Source: Acidobacteriota bacterium
GTDB lineage: Bacteria; Acidobacteriota; Blastocatellia; Pyrinomonadales; Pyrinomonadaceae
Length of the DNA stretch: 64,000 nucleotides
Assembly (NCBI GenBank): GCA_019239425.1
Contig: JAFAZX010000095.1
Span: 124,001-188,000, forward strand
Direction: 5' to 3'
Positions 54,238 through 64,000 of this stretch are shown piece by piece (position 1 is the first letter of the stretch; every line of letters starts with the position of its first letter). The notes below the pieces were generated by a model. It saw only the letters and a program-made list of their open reading frames with translations, searched no databases and had not been told where the DNA came from. Both the position numbers and the translations under genes were made by a program.

Positions 54238-56376
54238 ATGAAAGCTTCCGACACTTCGAGCGCGAAACGTGCGCTGCTGTTCGCGGCAGTCATGCTCGCC
54301 TGCGGCGCGCTCCTCTCGACGCCCGCGCGGCGCGGCGCGGCCCAATCGGCGAGCCCCGTGCTCATCAGCCAGGCGGGCTCGACGCGCGCCGTAGCCTACG
54401 AATCGACAACGCGCGTCCCCGAGCCCTTCGCTCCGACCGCGCCCGTCCGCTTCGGCCCGGACGAACGCACACGCCTGATGCTCTTCGCCATGAACCTGCA
54501 CCTCGCGCCGGGCGAAGACGCCGCCTCGATGACGGCCGACGCGGAGGACGAAGCGCACCGCACCTACGCGCTCGCGGTCGAGCACGTCGGCCCCGTGCCC
54601 GGCCAGGAGTGGATGACTTCAATCGTCGTCCGCCTCAACGACCAGCTCGCGGCGGACGCGGGCGACGTGCTCGTGCGCATCACGTATAAAGGCGCGCCGA
54701 GCAACCGCGTGCGCGTCGCGCTCGGCCACGTCGGCGGCGGCCCGCCCGACGACCCCGGCTCCGTGCCGACGCCCGCCGTTGCCGCGCCCACGCCGACGCC
54801 GAACAGCAACCCCGTCACCGCCGGCAACCTCTCGACCTCCGATGTGCAGACCGTCATCGCGCAGGCCGTCTCCGCGGCGGCGGCCCTCAACCGCGCCGTG
54901 ACCGTCGCCGTGACAGACCGCGAAGGCAACACGCTCGGCCTCTTCCGCATGACCGGCGCGCCCACGACGACGCGCATCAGCGGCGGCGGCTTGAGCGGGC
55001 AAGGCTTGGAAGGGCTCGACGTGCCTTCGCAGCTCGCGGCCGTTTCGAAGGCGGGCACGGCCAGCGTCTTCAGCACGCAGGGCAACGCGTTTACGTCGCG
55101 CACGGCGAGCTTCATCATCCAGGAGCACTTCCCGCCGGGCACGGCGTTCCAGCCCGGCGGCCCGCTCTTCGGCGTGCAGTTCTCGCAACTGCCTTGCAGC
55201 GACATCAAGCGGCCCGCGCTCCCGCTCGGCCTCTCGGCCGACCCCGGCAGCGCGCCGCTCTACAAGAACGGCGCCGCGGTCGGCGGCGTCGGCATCGAGG
55301 GCGACGGTCTCTACACCTTAGACAAAGACCCGGCCGACTTCGACAAGCCTTTTGAAGAGCTCGTCGCCGTCGCCGCGCAGAGAGGCTTCCAGCCGCCCGA
55401 CCTCATCCGCGGCGACAACATCATCGTCGGCGGCGTGCGCCTCGCCTACCTGAACGTGACGGACGCGGACGCGCCGCGACCTGCGACGACGCCCTTCGCA
55501 TCTCTTTCGGGGACGCTCCTCTCCCCTGTCGTCGCGGCACAGCCCTCCGAGTTTGTCCCGACAACGACGGGCGGCGTGAGCGGCGCGGCCGACACGCGCT
55601 TCTTCCCCTTCGTCGGCAGCACCAGCGGCTCTGCGAACGCGCTGACGGCCGCCGACGTGCAGCGCATCATCAACCAGGCGGCGCAGCAGGCAGACATCAC
55701 GCGCGCCGCGATCCGTCAACCTTTGGGCAGCGCCGCGCGCGTCTCCATCTCGGTGGTTGACGTTGACGGGAACGTCCTCGGCATCTTCCGCACGACCGAC
55801 GCGCCGGTCTTCGGCTTCGACGTGTCGGTGCAAAAGGCGCGCACCGCGGCCTTCTACTCGAACCGGAACGCGGGCGCGCTGCTGCGCGCGGCGGGCTTCG
55901 GCAGCTACGTTGACCGGGCGGCGGCCGACGGGCTCAGGCTCGACGGCTCGGTCGCCTTCACCGACCGCGCGGGCGGCTTCCTCTCGCGCCCCTTCTACCC
56001 GGACGGGCTGAACCCGAACCCGGCCGGCCCCTTCAGCCGCGAGATCACGGAGTGGAGCGTCTTCAACGACGGTCTGCAACTCGACCTCGTCAAGACCAAC
56101 CTGCTCGCGGCACTCAGCGGCGCGAACGTCAACTGCACTTCGATCCCGAACCTGCCGAACGGCATCCAAATCTTCCCCGGCAGCGTGCCGCTCTACAAGA
56201 ACGGCGAGCTGGTCGGCGCCATCGGCATCAGCGGCGACGGCGTGGAGCAGGACGACCTCATCTCCGCGGCCGGCGCCAACGGCTACGAGCCGCCCGCCGC
56301 CATCCGCGCCGACCAGATCATCGTCCGCGGCACCCGCCTCCCGTTCCTCAAGTTCCCGCGCAGCCCGAATCTTTAA
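54238..56376 (+). CDS. Secreted protein with two GlcG/HbpS haem-binding domains, 712 aa
   Basis: A signal peptide (ALLFAAVMLACGALLST) leads an N-terminal module (TRLMLFAMNLHLAPGED ... VPGQEWMTSIVVRL ... KGAPSNRVRVAL) shared with the metallophosphatase at 13500. Two GlcG/HbpS-type domains follow: LSTSDVQTVIAQAVSAAAALNRAV with NTLGLFRMTGAP, and LTAADVQRIINQAAQQADITRAAI with NVLGIFRTTDAP, each ending in a glycine-rich part (GVGIEGDG; AIGISGDGVEQ). HbpS proteins bind haem and sense redox stress. Divergent from the multihaem cytochrome operon, with its own promoter, so haem handling or sensing for that cytochrome is likely but unproven. Start ATG at 54238. Confidence 0.88.
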   Translation: MKASDTSSAKRALLFAAVMLACGALLSTPARRGAAQSASPVLISQAGSTRAVAYESTTRVPEPFAPTAPVRFGPDERTRLMLFAMNLHLAPGEDAASMTADAEDEAHRTYALAVEHVGPVPGQEWMTSIVVRLNDQLAADAGDVLVRITYKGAPSNRVRVALGHVGGGPPDDPGSVPTPAVAAPTPTPNSNPVTAGNLSTSDVQTVIAQAVSAAAALNRAVTVAVTDREGNTLGLFRMTGAPTTTRISGGGLSGQGLEGLDVPSQLAAVSKAGTASVFSTQGNAFTSRTASFIIQEHFPPGTAFQPGGPLFGVQFSQLPCSDIKRPALPLGLSADPGSAPLYKNGAAVGGVGIEGDGLYTLDKDPADFDKPFEELVAVAAQRGFQPPDLIRGDNIIVGGVRLAYLNVTDADAPRPATTPFASLSGTLLSPVVAAQPSEFVPTTTGGVSGAADTRFFPFVGSTSGSANALTAADVQRIINQAAQQADITRAAIRQPLGSAARVSISVVDVDGNVLGIFRTTDAPVFGFDVSVQKARTAAFYSNRNAGALLRAAGFGSYVDRAAADGLRLDGSVAFTDRAGGFLSRPFYPDGLNPNPAGPFSREITEWSVFNDGLQLDLVKTNLLAALSGANVNCTSIPNLPNGIQIFPGSVPLYKNGELVGAIGISGDGVEQDDLISAAGANGYEPPAAIRADQIIVRGTRLPFLKFPRSPNL

Positions 56377-56391
56377 TTAAGAGGCGAGCAA

Positions 56392-56598
56392 ATGATAAAG
56401 ACGTTCACCCTCTGGCTAGACCCTGAATATTCGCAAATGTCTTACTGGCTATATCGGAGCAACGAACGGAACACTTATAACGGCCGTCCGACTGTGGACG
56501 GTGTTTATATTTGGCGACGGGAGATAGGAGAAGCCCCGCCGCCAAATATGAAGCTCACCCTAGAGTGGGAAGATAACAACGACGAATCAGCAACATAG
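56392..56598 (+). CDS. Hypothetical protein, 68 aa, AT-rich
   Basis: A GAGGCGAG motif precedes the ATG. Short, acidic at the C-terminus, with several aromatic residues (YWLYRSNERNTY, YIWRREIG); no family recognised. Its base composition is lower in GC than nearly all other genes in the window and matches the HNH gene that follows, so it was probably acquired with it. Confidence 0.6.
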   Translation: MIKTFTLWLDPEYSQMSYWLYRSNERNTYNGRPTVDGVYIWRREIGEAPPPNMKLTLEWEDNNDESAT

Positions 56599-56700
56599 AT
56601 TGATTAGGACACTGCCCAACCTTTAACCGGCTAGACTTCACCTGCCGAATCCTTTAACCTCATTGGCTAAAGAAGTGCCCGTGTTTCGGAAATTTCTCAC

Positions 56701-57174
56701 ATGGCTGCCCGTGCCATTATGAGAAAAGATATTTTGGAACGGGAAGCAGAAATCCGGGCGTGGGTTAGTGAACATCGTCCGAAAGCCTTCATGTGTCGGG
56801 AACTAAGGTGTAAGCCTCTGACGCTTGATAGTTATTTGAAAAGGTTCGGACTGAACTATCGGGGGAATATGGGTGCGAAGGGGCATAAACAGTCCCCGCA
56901 TCGTAAGAACGTCTATGAGTATTTGAAAAAGGGGCCTTTAATTAGCAGCCATAAACTCAAGCTAAGGTTATTGAGGGACGGAGTGAAGGAACACTGCTGC
57001 GAAAGATGCGGACTAAGTGCGTGGCTGAGTGAGCCGATACCTATTGAACTGCATCACATAAACGGCAACCGATTCGACAACAGACTTGAGAACTTGCAAT
57101 TGCTTTGTCCTAACTGTCATGCTCTCACTGATAATCATGCGGGAAAGGGCGCCCACCATAGCATGAAAGTTTAG
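56701..57174 (+). CDS. HNH endonuclease, 157 aa, AT-rich
   Basis: The C-terminal half is an HNH nuclease motif with zinc cysteines: CCERCGLSAW ... IELHHINGNRFDNRLENLQLLCPNCHALTDNH. The N-terminal half is a helical DNA-binding segment (LDSYLKRFGLNYRGNMG) as in phage-encoded or homing HNH enzymes. Codon use is AT-richer than neighbours. It lies 17 nt upstream of tRNA-Leu, which suggests insertion of a small mobile unit by the tRNA. No integrase or partner genes were found. 157 residues. Confidence 0.88.
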   Translation: MAARAIMRKDILEREAEIRAWVSEHRPKAFMCRELRCKPLTLDSYLKRFGLNYRGNMGAKGHKQSPHRKNVYEYLKKGPLISSHKLKLRLLRDGVKEHCCERCGLSAWLSEPIPIELHHINGNRFDNRLENLQLLCPNCHALTDNHAGKGAHHSMKV

Positions 57175-57191
57175 CCATCTCGTAAATTTTA

Positions 57192-57274
<83 letters not shown>

Positions 57275-57365
57275 TGGGATTCATTAAAAGTGAAATCAAT
57301 TAAGGAAGGACGCCCGCGCTCTCGGTGGCCTTTGCAGCCGAAGAGAGTCGGCGGGATTCGTGTTT

Positions 57366-58781
57366 ATGAAGACTGAAATCAGCGAAGTCTCCCCGACGCG
57401 CAAGGAGATTAAGATCGAGATTGAGGCCGCGGACGTGCGGGCCGAGTTCGAGCGCGTGACGCAGGAGTACGCGCGCGCCGTGACGGTGCCCGGCTTCCGC
57501 AAGGGGCACGCGCCCGTCGGGGTCGTGCGCACGCGCTACAAGAAAGACATCCAGGGCGACGTGCTCAAGCGGCTCGTGCCCGAGGCCGTCGAGCAGGCCA
57601 TCGAGGAGAGCGGCTTCCAGGTCATCGGCCAGCCCGACGTGCACCTCGACAACGAGAACCTCGACAAGCTCGGCGAGGAGTCGGTCACGCTCCACGCGCA
57701 CGTCGAGGTGATGCCCGAACTCAACCTGGGCGAGTACCGCGGGCTCGAGGCCGCGCGCCGCACGCGTCCCGTCACCGAAGAAGAGATCGAGCGCGTCGTC
57801 GAGAATTTGCGCGAAGCCTCCGCCTCGCTCCAGCCCGTCGAAGACCGCCCCTCGCAGGAGGGCGACACCGTCACCGTGGACTTCCAGGGCCGCTACGTCG
57901 AGCCGCAGGAGGAGGAGGACATCAACGTCTCGGACGTGGACGTCGTCCTCGGCAGCGAGGGCGTGCTCGACGAGTTCAACGAAGCCCTGACCGGCGTCCA
58001 GCCCGACGAGGTCAAGACCTTCACGGTCAAGTACCCCGACGACTTCGGCCCCCAGCCGAAGGAGGGCGAGGAGCGGAAGGGGCTCGCCGGCAAGACCATC
58101 GAGTACACCGCGACCGTCACGGCCGTCCGGCGCAAGGAGGTGCCCGCGCTCGACGACGACTGGGTCAAGAGCCTCGGCGAGGAGGAGGTCGAGACGGTCG
58201 AGCAGCTCCGCGTGCGCGTCCGCGAGAACCTGTCGAAGAGCGCCGAGCACGAGTCGGAGCACCGCCTGCGCGACGAAGTCCTCGGCCGGCTCATCGAGCG
58301 CCACCGCTTCGAGGTGCCCGAGACCATCGTCTCGTACCAGGCGAACCAGATCCTCCAGTCGATGATCCGCGACATGATCTCGCGCGGCGCCGACCCGCGC
58401 ACGCAGGACATCAACTGGGAGGCCATGCGCGACCTCGTCCGCGAGCGCGCGGGCGACGACGTGCGCGGCTCGATGCTGCTGGAGCGCGTCGCCGAGGCCG
58501 AGAACATCGAGGTCACGCAAGGTGAGATCGACGCCGAAATCGAGTCCATCGCGGAAGGGCAAAGGCAGTCGGTTGAGCAGGTGCGGGCCGCCTTGACAAA
58601 GCAGGGGGGCGAACGTAGCATCGCCGACAGATTGCGCAACCGCAAGGCGCTCGACTTCCTCGTCCAACACGCGCAGGTGCGCGACGAAGAGTGGCGCGAA
58701 GAAGAGCCCGCCGAAGGTCAGCCCGCAGAGCCCGAAGAGGCGGCGGGCGAAGAGCAGGCGGCAGGAGCCGAGGGCAGTTAA
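57366..58781 (+). CDS. tig: Trigger factor
   Basis: Ribosome-associated chaperone and peptidyl-prolyl isomerase, 471 residues. The ribosome-binding N-domain has the signature GFRKGHAPVGVVRTRY (GFRxGxxP); the FKBP-type PPIase domain is at about residues 165-250 (GDTVTVDFQGRYV ... EEERKGLAGKTIEYTATV); the C-terminal arms follow, ending in an acidic Glu/Ala-rich tail. ATG at 57366; a GTG six nt earlier is possible. clpP and clpX follow in the classic order. Confidence 0.97.
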   Translation: MKTEISEVSPTRKEIKIEIEAADVRAEFERVTQEYARAVTVPGFRKGHAPVGVVRTRYKKDIQGDVLKRLVPEAVEQAIEESGFQVIGQPDVHLDNENLDKLGEESVTLHAHVEVMPELNLGEYRGLEAARRTRPVTEEEIERVVENLREASASLQPVEDRPSQEGDTVTVDFQGRYVEPQEEEDINVSDVDVVLGSEGVLDEFNEALTGVQPDEVKTFTVKYPDDFGPQPKEGEERKGLAGKTIEYTATVTAVRRKEVPALDDDWVKSLGEEEVETVEQLRVRVRENLSKSAEHESEHRLRDEVLGRLIERHRFEVPETIVSYQANQILQSMIRDMISRGADPRTQDINWEAMRDLVRERAGDDVRGSMLLERVAEAENIEVTQGEIDAEIESIAEGQRQSVEQVRAALTKQGGERSIADRLRNRKALDFLVQHAQVRDEEWREEEPAEGQPAEPEEAAGEEQAAGAEGS

Positions 58782-58902
58782 GGCTTTCTGATGCCGCCGG
58801 GGCGTAAGTTCACAACCAGGAGATTTGAAATTTCAAATGCGAGTTTGGAGTTTCAAGTCTCCGGTTCTATTTTGAGAGAGAAAGCAGTACGGGAGTTCAA
58901 AG

Positions 58903-59502
58903 ATGAGTCAGTACATTCCCAACCCGACGGTCTTCGAGCAGACGCCGCGCGGCGAGCGCTACTCGGACGTCTACTCGCGCCTCCTGCGCGACAACATCGT
59001 CTTCCTCGGCACGCCGATTGACGACACGGTCGCGAACCTCATCATCGCGCAGTTGCTCTTCCTCGAGGCGGAAGACCCGGAGAAGGACATCAACCTTTAC
59101 ATCAACAGCCCGGGCGGCTCGATCACGGCCGGCATGGCGATCTACGACACGATGCAGTTCATCCGCCCGGACGTGGTGACGATCAGCCTCGGCCAGTGCG
59201 CGTCGATGGGGGCGCTGCTGCTGACGGCGGGCGCGAAGGGCAAGCGGTTCGCGCTGCCCAACTCGCGCATCCTCATCCACCAGCCGTCGATCTCGGGCGG
59301 CATCGGCGGCCAGGCCAGCGACATCAAGATTCAGGCCGAGGTGATCATCCGCATGCGCGAGCTGACCTCCAACATCATCGCCAAGCACACGGGGCAGCCC
59401 TTCGATCAGGTCGAGCGCGACGTGGAGCGCGACCGCATCATGTCGGCGACGCAGGCCAAGGAGTACGGCCTCATCGACGAGGTCATCACGCACCGCCAGT
59501 AA
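58903..59502 (+). CDS. clpP: ATP-dependent Clp protease proteolytic subunit
   Basis: Serine peptidase of the Clp complex, 199 residues. Catalytic triad Ser101 (GQCASMGALL), His126 (ILIHQPS) and Asp177 (ERDVERDRIM) in the usual order. YINSPGGSITAGMAIYDTMQFI is a family signature. CGGGAG precedes the ATG. Separated from clpX by a terminator, unlike many bacteria, so clpX may have its own promoter. Confidence 0.97.
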   Translation: MSQYIPNPTVFEQTPRGERYSDVYSRLLRDNIVFLGTPIDDTVANLIIAQLLFLEAEDPEKDINLYINSPGGSITAGMAIYDTMQFIRPDVVTISLGQCASMGALLLTAGAKGKRFALPNSRILIHQPSISGGIGGQASDIKIQAEVIIRMRELTSNIIAKHTGQPFDQVERDVERDRIMSATQAKEYGLIDEVITHRQ

Positions 59503-59836
59503 CGGCGAAGAGCCCGCGCACGGCCCCGCGCGGACGGTTTATGAAAAGGTCGGGCGGGAGACTCTCGCCGTCTCCCGCCCGCGTTCTTTCCGCCACACGG
59601 ACTCGGCGTTTGCAGTGCGCGCCGCCGCCTCCCACACACAACGTTTCGGCGGTGCGCGCCCGCGCCCGTTCTGTGATACATTAACGGATGTGGAGTCCGG
59701 CCCGCAGGTCAGCCGCGCCGGGCGTTGACATCCCCCTCGTAATCGTCTAGAAGACTTGCGGCGCGTCGCACCAGCGACTGAGCCCTGAACCCCTCAGGTT
59801 TCACACAGGAAGAGTAAGTCCGCCCTCGAAAATCTT
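59503..59836. other. Intergenic region between clpP and clpX
   Basis: It holds a terminator hairpin (59551-59581) and the leader of clpX. No gene is supported. Confidence 0.5.
59551..59581 (+). terminator. Terminator of clpP
   Basis: A perfect 11-bp GC stem (59551-59561 and 59571-59581, CGGGCGGGAGA) with a 9-nt loop, followed by a T-containing run. Confidence 0.75.
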
Positions 59837-61078
<1,242 letters not shown>

Positions 61079-61337
61079 GAGGTAGATGGCCTCCGTATAA
61101 CGTCCGCCTCGCGAGGCCGGCCGCCTTCGGTCTGGTATCGTGAGTTCCGACGGCACATCGGATTCCGGGCTTTAGGGTATCTTGACAGGCGGCCCCGACG
61201 GGGACTCGGCGCGCCCGTGACCGCGCGTAGCTTCCGGCGGCTGCCTTCAGCGCGCTCACCGAATCATCCCGAGCCATATTCGCCGGGGCAAGTCCCCGGC
61301 GTCTGACTTCACAATCCCGTTGGCAAAGGAGGCTCCC

Positions 61338-61712
61338 TTGGTCGAAAGGTTACTGGCGCCGGTCATACTCGGGGCGGTCGGCTCGCTGCTCGCGGCGTGG
61401 CTGTCTTCATACTGGCCGTCTCTAGACACGCGGGGCCGTCTGCTCGTGAGCGGGGCGTTCGGGTTGGCAATCGCCCTCGTCGTCTTCACACTCCGTAAGC
61501 CCACTCCGGCGACTGCCGCCGACCCTAACACGGACAAGTACGGCAGTGACCTGCGCGGGAGGGGGGATGTCGAGGTCAGGGACTTGGACATCGAAACGAA
61601 CCCGAAGAAGAACACAAAGGCCGCGAGCGATTTAGTTAGTCGCAAGGGGGGCATCAGCGTGTCGGGCATTAGTGTGCGCCGCGGTGGAGACGACGCGGGC
61701 CATGATGAATAG
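61338..61712 (+). CDS. Small membrane protein with C-terminal beta-motif, first gene of a three-gene operon
   Basis: AAAGGAGG at 61325-61332 sets a TTG start, giving 124 residues. Two membrane helices (LLAPVILGAVGSLLAAWLSSYW and LLVSGAFGLAIALVVFTL) form a hairpin with a cytoplasmic tail. The tail ends in a short glycine/valine/serine beta-motif (SRKGGISVSGISVRRGG) like the GGSVNINDVNISG motif of the next protein. It overlaps the next gene's ATG in ATGATGAATAG, so translation is coupled. Function unknown; the membrane hairpin suggests a membrane-bound sensor or effector of the downstream proteins. Confidence 0.75.
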   Translation: MVERLLAPVILGAVGSLLAAWLSSYWPSLDTRGRLLVSGAFGLAIALVVFTLRKPTPATAADPNTDKYGSDLRGRGDVEVRDLDIETNPKKNTKAASDLVSRKGGISVSGISVRRGGDDAGHDE

Positions 61713-62526
61713 CGGGCCGCTGAGAATCGACTGGCGCGATGCGCACCGCCTCGCGGAGCCCTACCTGGCGGGCAGGGGCGGCGTCATCGCCGTGGCCGGC
61801 TACCCCACCTCCGCCTGCAACACCTACGCCAAGCTGCTCATGCACTCCCTACAGGAGCGCGACCCGCGCAACGTCGCGCTCCTGCTCTCGCCGGGCGACG
61901 CGGCCTGCCGCTCCGAGGACGACCTGATCGTGACGCTGGAAGAGGCGCTCGGCATGGAGGCGTTCCTCCCCGGCGGCGGCTCGGTGTCCGCCGTCACCGG
62001 CATCACGGCCCACGGCGGCAGCGTCAACATCAATGACGTTAACATCTCGGGGGAGCCGACCGCCTACGAGGTTTCACTCGCGGGTAATCAGCGGGCCAAG
62101 CGCATAGTCGAGAAAGGGCTCAACCTGACGCTCAGAAGCAACCGGGTGGTGCTCGTACTTTACAACTGGCACGAGATGCCGCGCAGGACTCGCGACTGGT
62201 TCTGGTCTAAGCTGATGGGCGGGGGCAGGCTGGAAAGGCTCACCGGGAAGGGTCTGCTTATCGTCTGCGCCTACACCACTGACAGCGGCAGGCCCCCGCA
62301 CGACGGGGGCGCTCCGACGCCCGAGCTGTCCATACTGCTGCGGCCGAGCTATGACGGCCAGGAGCGGGAACACGCCAGGCAAGACGTGGCGGGAATCCTC
62401 GCAAGAGCGGAGGGACTAGAGATGGAAGAGGCGCTGGTGACGGCCGGCGTGCTTTTGAGAGAGTGGTCGTATGAGCCGCAAACAGCTCATGTCAGACTCC
62501 CCTGGTATCTTTTAAATCAATTCTGA
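61702..62526 (+). CDS. P-loop protein with degenerate Walker motifs (inactive STAND-like), 274 aa
   Basis: The segment VIAVAGYPTSACNTYAKLL aligns with a STAND/NACHT Walker A strand-loop (GPPGSGKTT.AKLL), but GK is replaced by AC and the Thr by Asn, so ATP binding should be lost. The Walker B equivalent RVVLVLYNWHEM has Tyr-Asn for the acidic pair. A beta-motif GGSVNINDVNISGEP (residues about 105-120) resembles that of the upstream protein. Such degenerate STAND proteins occur in predicted conflict systems. It overlaps the previous gene and ends 2 nt before the TPR gene. Start ATG at 61702 or 61705. Length 274 residues. Confidence 0.78.
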   Translation: MMNSGPLRIDWRDAHRLAEPYLAGRGGVIAVAGYPTSACNTYAKLLMHSLQERDPRNVALLLSPGDAACRSEDDLIVTLEEALGMEAFLPGGGSVSAVTGITAHGGSVNINDVNISGEPTAYEVSLAGNQRAKRIVEKGLNLTLRSNRVVLVLYNWHEMPRRTRDWFWSKLMGGGRLERLTGKGLLIVCAYTTDSGRPPHDGGAPTPELSILLRPSYDGQEREHARQDVAGILARAEGLEMEEALVTAGVLLREWSYEPQTAHVRLPWYLLNQF

Positions 62527-62528
62527 AC

Positions 62529-64000
62529 GTGAACTCGGGACCCAAGAGGCCGGACTCCCTGACCGCCGTCCTTCAAGCGATGCCCGCAGACGCGGCGCGC
62601 TCGCTGGTCGCGCTCAGTGCGGCCGTCGCGCTGACGGACGAGGTGGCCTCCACGCTGATCAAAGAGTGTGTGCCGACCGGCGCCGAGCAGGCGAAGGCGG
62701 ACGCGCCGGACGCAGGCCGCCGGGCTAAACGGCCCGACGCCGGGGCCATCGTCGCGTGCCTGCATGCCTGCGACTTCGTCTACGCGCGGAACGGCGAGTG
62801 GCACCTCGACCCCGCCGTCAGGGCGACGCTGCTCGACCGGCTGGAGCGCGAGCCGGAGGTGGAGCGGCTGGCCCACTCCACCCTGCGAGACATGGCACAG
62901 GCGGCGGCCGGTGCGGCCCGGCGACACCTGCCCGCTTACCTGACCTGGCCGGCGGGCCTCGCGTACCACACGACGGCACTCGACCAACAGCGCGGCCGCG
63001 AGATCTACGCCGCGGCGGCGCGCGACACCAAGTACTCCGGCTCCCTGTGGCTGCTCGGAGTGCTCAGCCGGGAGCAGCTCAACCGCGGCCGCCTGCCTCA
63101 GGGGGCCGTGGAGCCATACTTTTTCGAGGGGATGACGGCCTACCACGAGGGGCGCTGGGAGGAGGCCGAGCGAAACTTCCGGCAGGTCGCGAAGAGCGAC
63201 GAAATTCGCATCGAGGTGTCAATCGCCCTGCACGTGCTGGGACGAATCGTCTACCTCCGGCGCAACGACCCCGAGGAGGCCGCCGCCATCCTGCGCCGCA
63301 GTCTCGCGATAGAAGACAAGCTGGGCAACAGGCACGGCCAGGCGCTGGTGCTCAACACACTCGCCACGGTCGTCGGCAAGGAAGACCCGAAAGAAGCCGA
63401 GGGGCTTTTGCGGCGCAGCCTCGAAATCGGCCGACTCCTCGGCGACGAGGCGCACCAGGCGCAGGCGCTCAACAGCCTCGGAGCCCTCACCGGGCAGCAG
63501 CGGCCCGACGAGGCCGAAGGGCTCCTCCGGCGCAGCCTCGAGCTCCGCCGGAAACTCAAAGACCTGCGCGGGCAGGCCCAGACCTTGCAGAGCCTCGCGA
63601 ATCTGATTCGGCGTAGCAGGCCGGCGGAGTCGGAAGAGCTTTTAACCCAGAGCCTCGACCTGGACAGGCAACTCGGCAACCTGCGCGGGCAGGCCCAGGT
63701 GCTCCTGAGCCTCGCCATTCTGGTGTGGGACAGAGACCCGGCCCGGGCCGTGAGTCTCTTCCAGGAGAGCCTTAAAATTAATGAACGTCTCGGCGACGTG
63801 AACGGGCAGGCGAAGGTTCTCAACAGCCTCGGGACATTCTACCTGCGCACCGGGGAATGGGAGCCGGCGCGCTCTTCCCACCAGCGGGCCGCGGAAATAA
63901 CCAACGACTCGCGGAGTCTGGCGACCGCTTACAACGCTCTCTCAAAGATTGCCGAAGAGCACGACGGGGAGCTGCGTGAGGCCGCTCGCCTGCTGGGGAC
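62529..64000 (+). CDS. Winged-helix-like/TPR protein, 3'-truncated by the window edge
   Basis: The frame starts at a GTG 2 nt after the previous stop and runs off the window (at least 490 residues, incomplete). Residues about 1-170 are helical with CDFVYARNGEWHLDPAVRATLLDRLE, resembling the winged-helix segment that follows a STAND ATPase. From about residue 190 there are repeats of about 37-40 residues with AEGLLRRSLEI-type helices (PEEAAAILRRSLAIEDKLGNRHGQALVLNTLA, PDEAEGLLRRSLELRRKLKDLRGQAQTLQSLA), that is tetratricopeptide repeats. This is the C-terminal sensor half of a STAND-like protein carried as a separate polypeptide, coupled to the two genes before it. Confidence 0.85.
   Translation, partial: MNSGPKRPDSLTAVLQAMPADAARSLVALSAAVALTDEVASTLIKECVPTGAEQAKADAPDAGRRAKRPDAGAIVACLHACDFVYARNGEWHLDPAVRATLLDRLEREPEVERLAHSTLRDMAQAAAGAARRHLPAYLTWPAGLAYHTTALDQQRGREIYAAAARDTKYSGSLWLLGVLSREQLNRGRLPQGAVEPYFFEGMTAYHEGRWEEAERNFRQVAKSDEIRIEVSIALHVLGRIVYLRRNDPEEAAAILRRSLAIEDKLGNRHGQALVLNTLATVVGKEDPKEAEGLLRRSLEIGRLLGDEAHQAQALNSLGALTGQQRPDEAEGLLRRSLELRRKLKDLRGQAQTLQSLANLIRRSRPAESEELLTQSLDLDRQLGNLRGQAQVLLSLAILVWDRDPARAVSLFQESLKINERLGDVNGQAKVLNSLGTFYLRTGEWEPARSSHQRAAEITNDSRSLATAYNALSKIAEEHDGELREAARLLG

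Noticed and set aside
61106..61117. Palindrome GCCTCGCGAGGC after clpX as a terminator
   Set aside because: It is short with no loop or T-tract, so I did not list it as a terminator.

Overview
The window is 64 kb of high-GC chromosomal DNA, densely coding on both strands, with complete bacterial housekeeping genes (carB, nuoAB, accA, rpoD, lepB, topB, tig-clpP-clpX, a tRNA-Leu). The family mix suggests an uncultivated or little-studied Acidobacteriota of the Blastocatellia type: DUF5939-linked adenylate cyclase, YARHG-domain proteins beside Ser/Thr kinases, a cyclic-phosphate-processing receiver protein, duplicated GlcG/HbpS domains, Omp85 and carboxypeptidase-regulatory outer-membrane proteins, and a split NuoAB pair. 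The phylum is an inference from gene content; no rRNA is present.

Layout. 0-2.5 kb: the 3' end of a histidine phosphatase gene, then two small hypothetical genes (one a lipoprotein) bracketed by a direct repeat of the phosphatase 3' end. 2.5-9 kb: an Omp85-like barrel and a phosphoesterase with a lysine-rich tail, a 66-bp perfect palindrome, nuoB/nuoA and a TPR lipid-face protein. 9-19.7 kb: mogA-carB, Uma2, a purple-acid-phosphatase-like enzyme, a second phosphoesterase with the lysine-rich tract at its N-terminus, a RHAEKP phosphatase and a DnaC-like ATPase, then small hypotheticals. 19.7-33 kb: a cREC receiver, an M20 peptidase, YihY, lepB, small zinc proteins, Nudix, an ECF sigma/anti-sigma pair, accA, rpoD, and upstream of rpoD a 14-unit tandem array with an exact 21-bp period. 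33-46 kb: a free-standing KKGGA-repeat protein, an adenylate cyclase, small membrane proteins, and a kinase-topB-kinase-YARHG cluster.

46-56.4 kb holds a divergent haem/electron-transfer locus: an outer-membrane beta-barrel, a 1403-residue ten-haem-site cytochrome fused to a LVIVD-type propeller, and a virginiamycin-B-lyase-like propeller on one strand, with a duplicated GlcG/HbpS haem-binding protein on the other. 56.4-57.2 kb is an AT-richer patch with an HNH endonuclease beside tRNA-Leu. 57.3-61.1 kb is tig-clpP-clpX. From 61.3 kb to the right edge a tightly coupled three-gene operon encodes a small membrane protein, a P-loop protein with degenerate Walker motifs, and a winged-helix-like/TPR protein that runs off the window. 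I read this as a split, catalytically inactive STAND-type conflict system.

The best candidates for undescribed biology are the split STAND operon, the porin-cytochrome-HbpS locus, the 21-bp phased palindrome array upstream of rpoD, and the swapping of histone-H1-like KKGGA tails between phosphoesterases. Intergenic regions also carry unusually long, perfect hairpins, several with internally repetitive arms.
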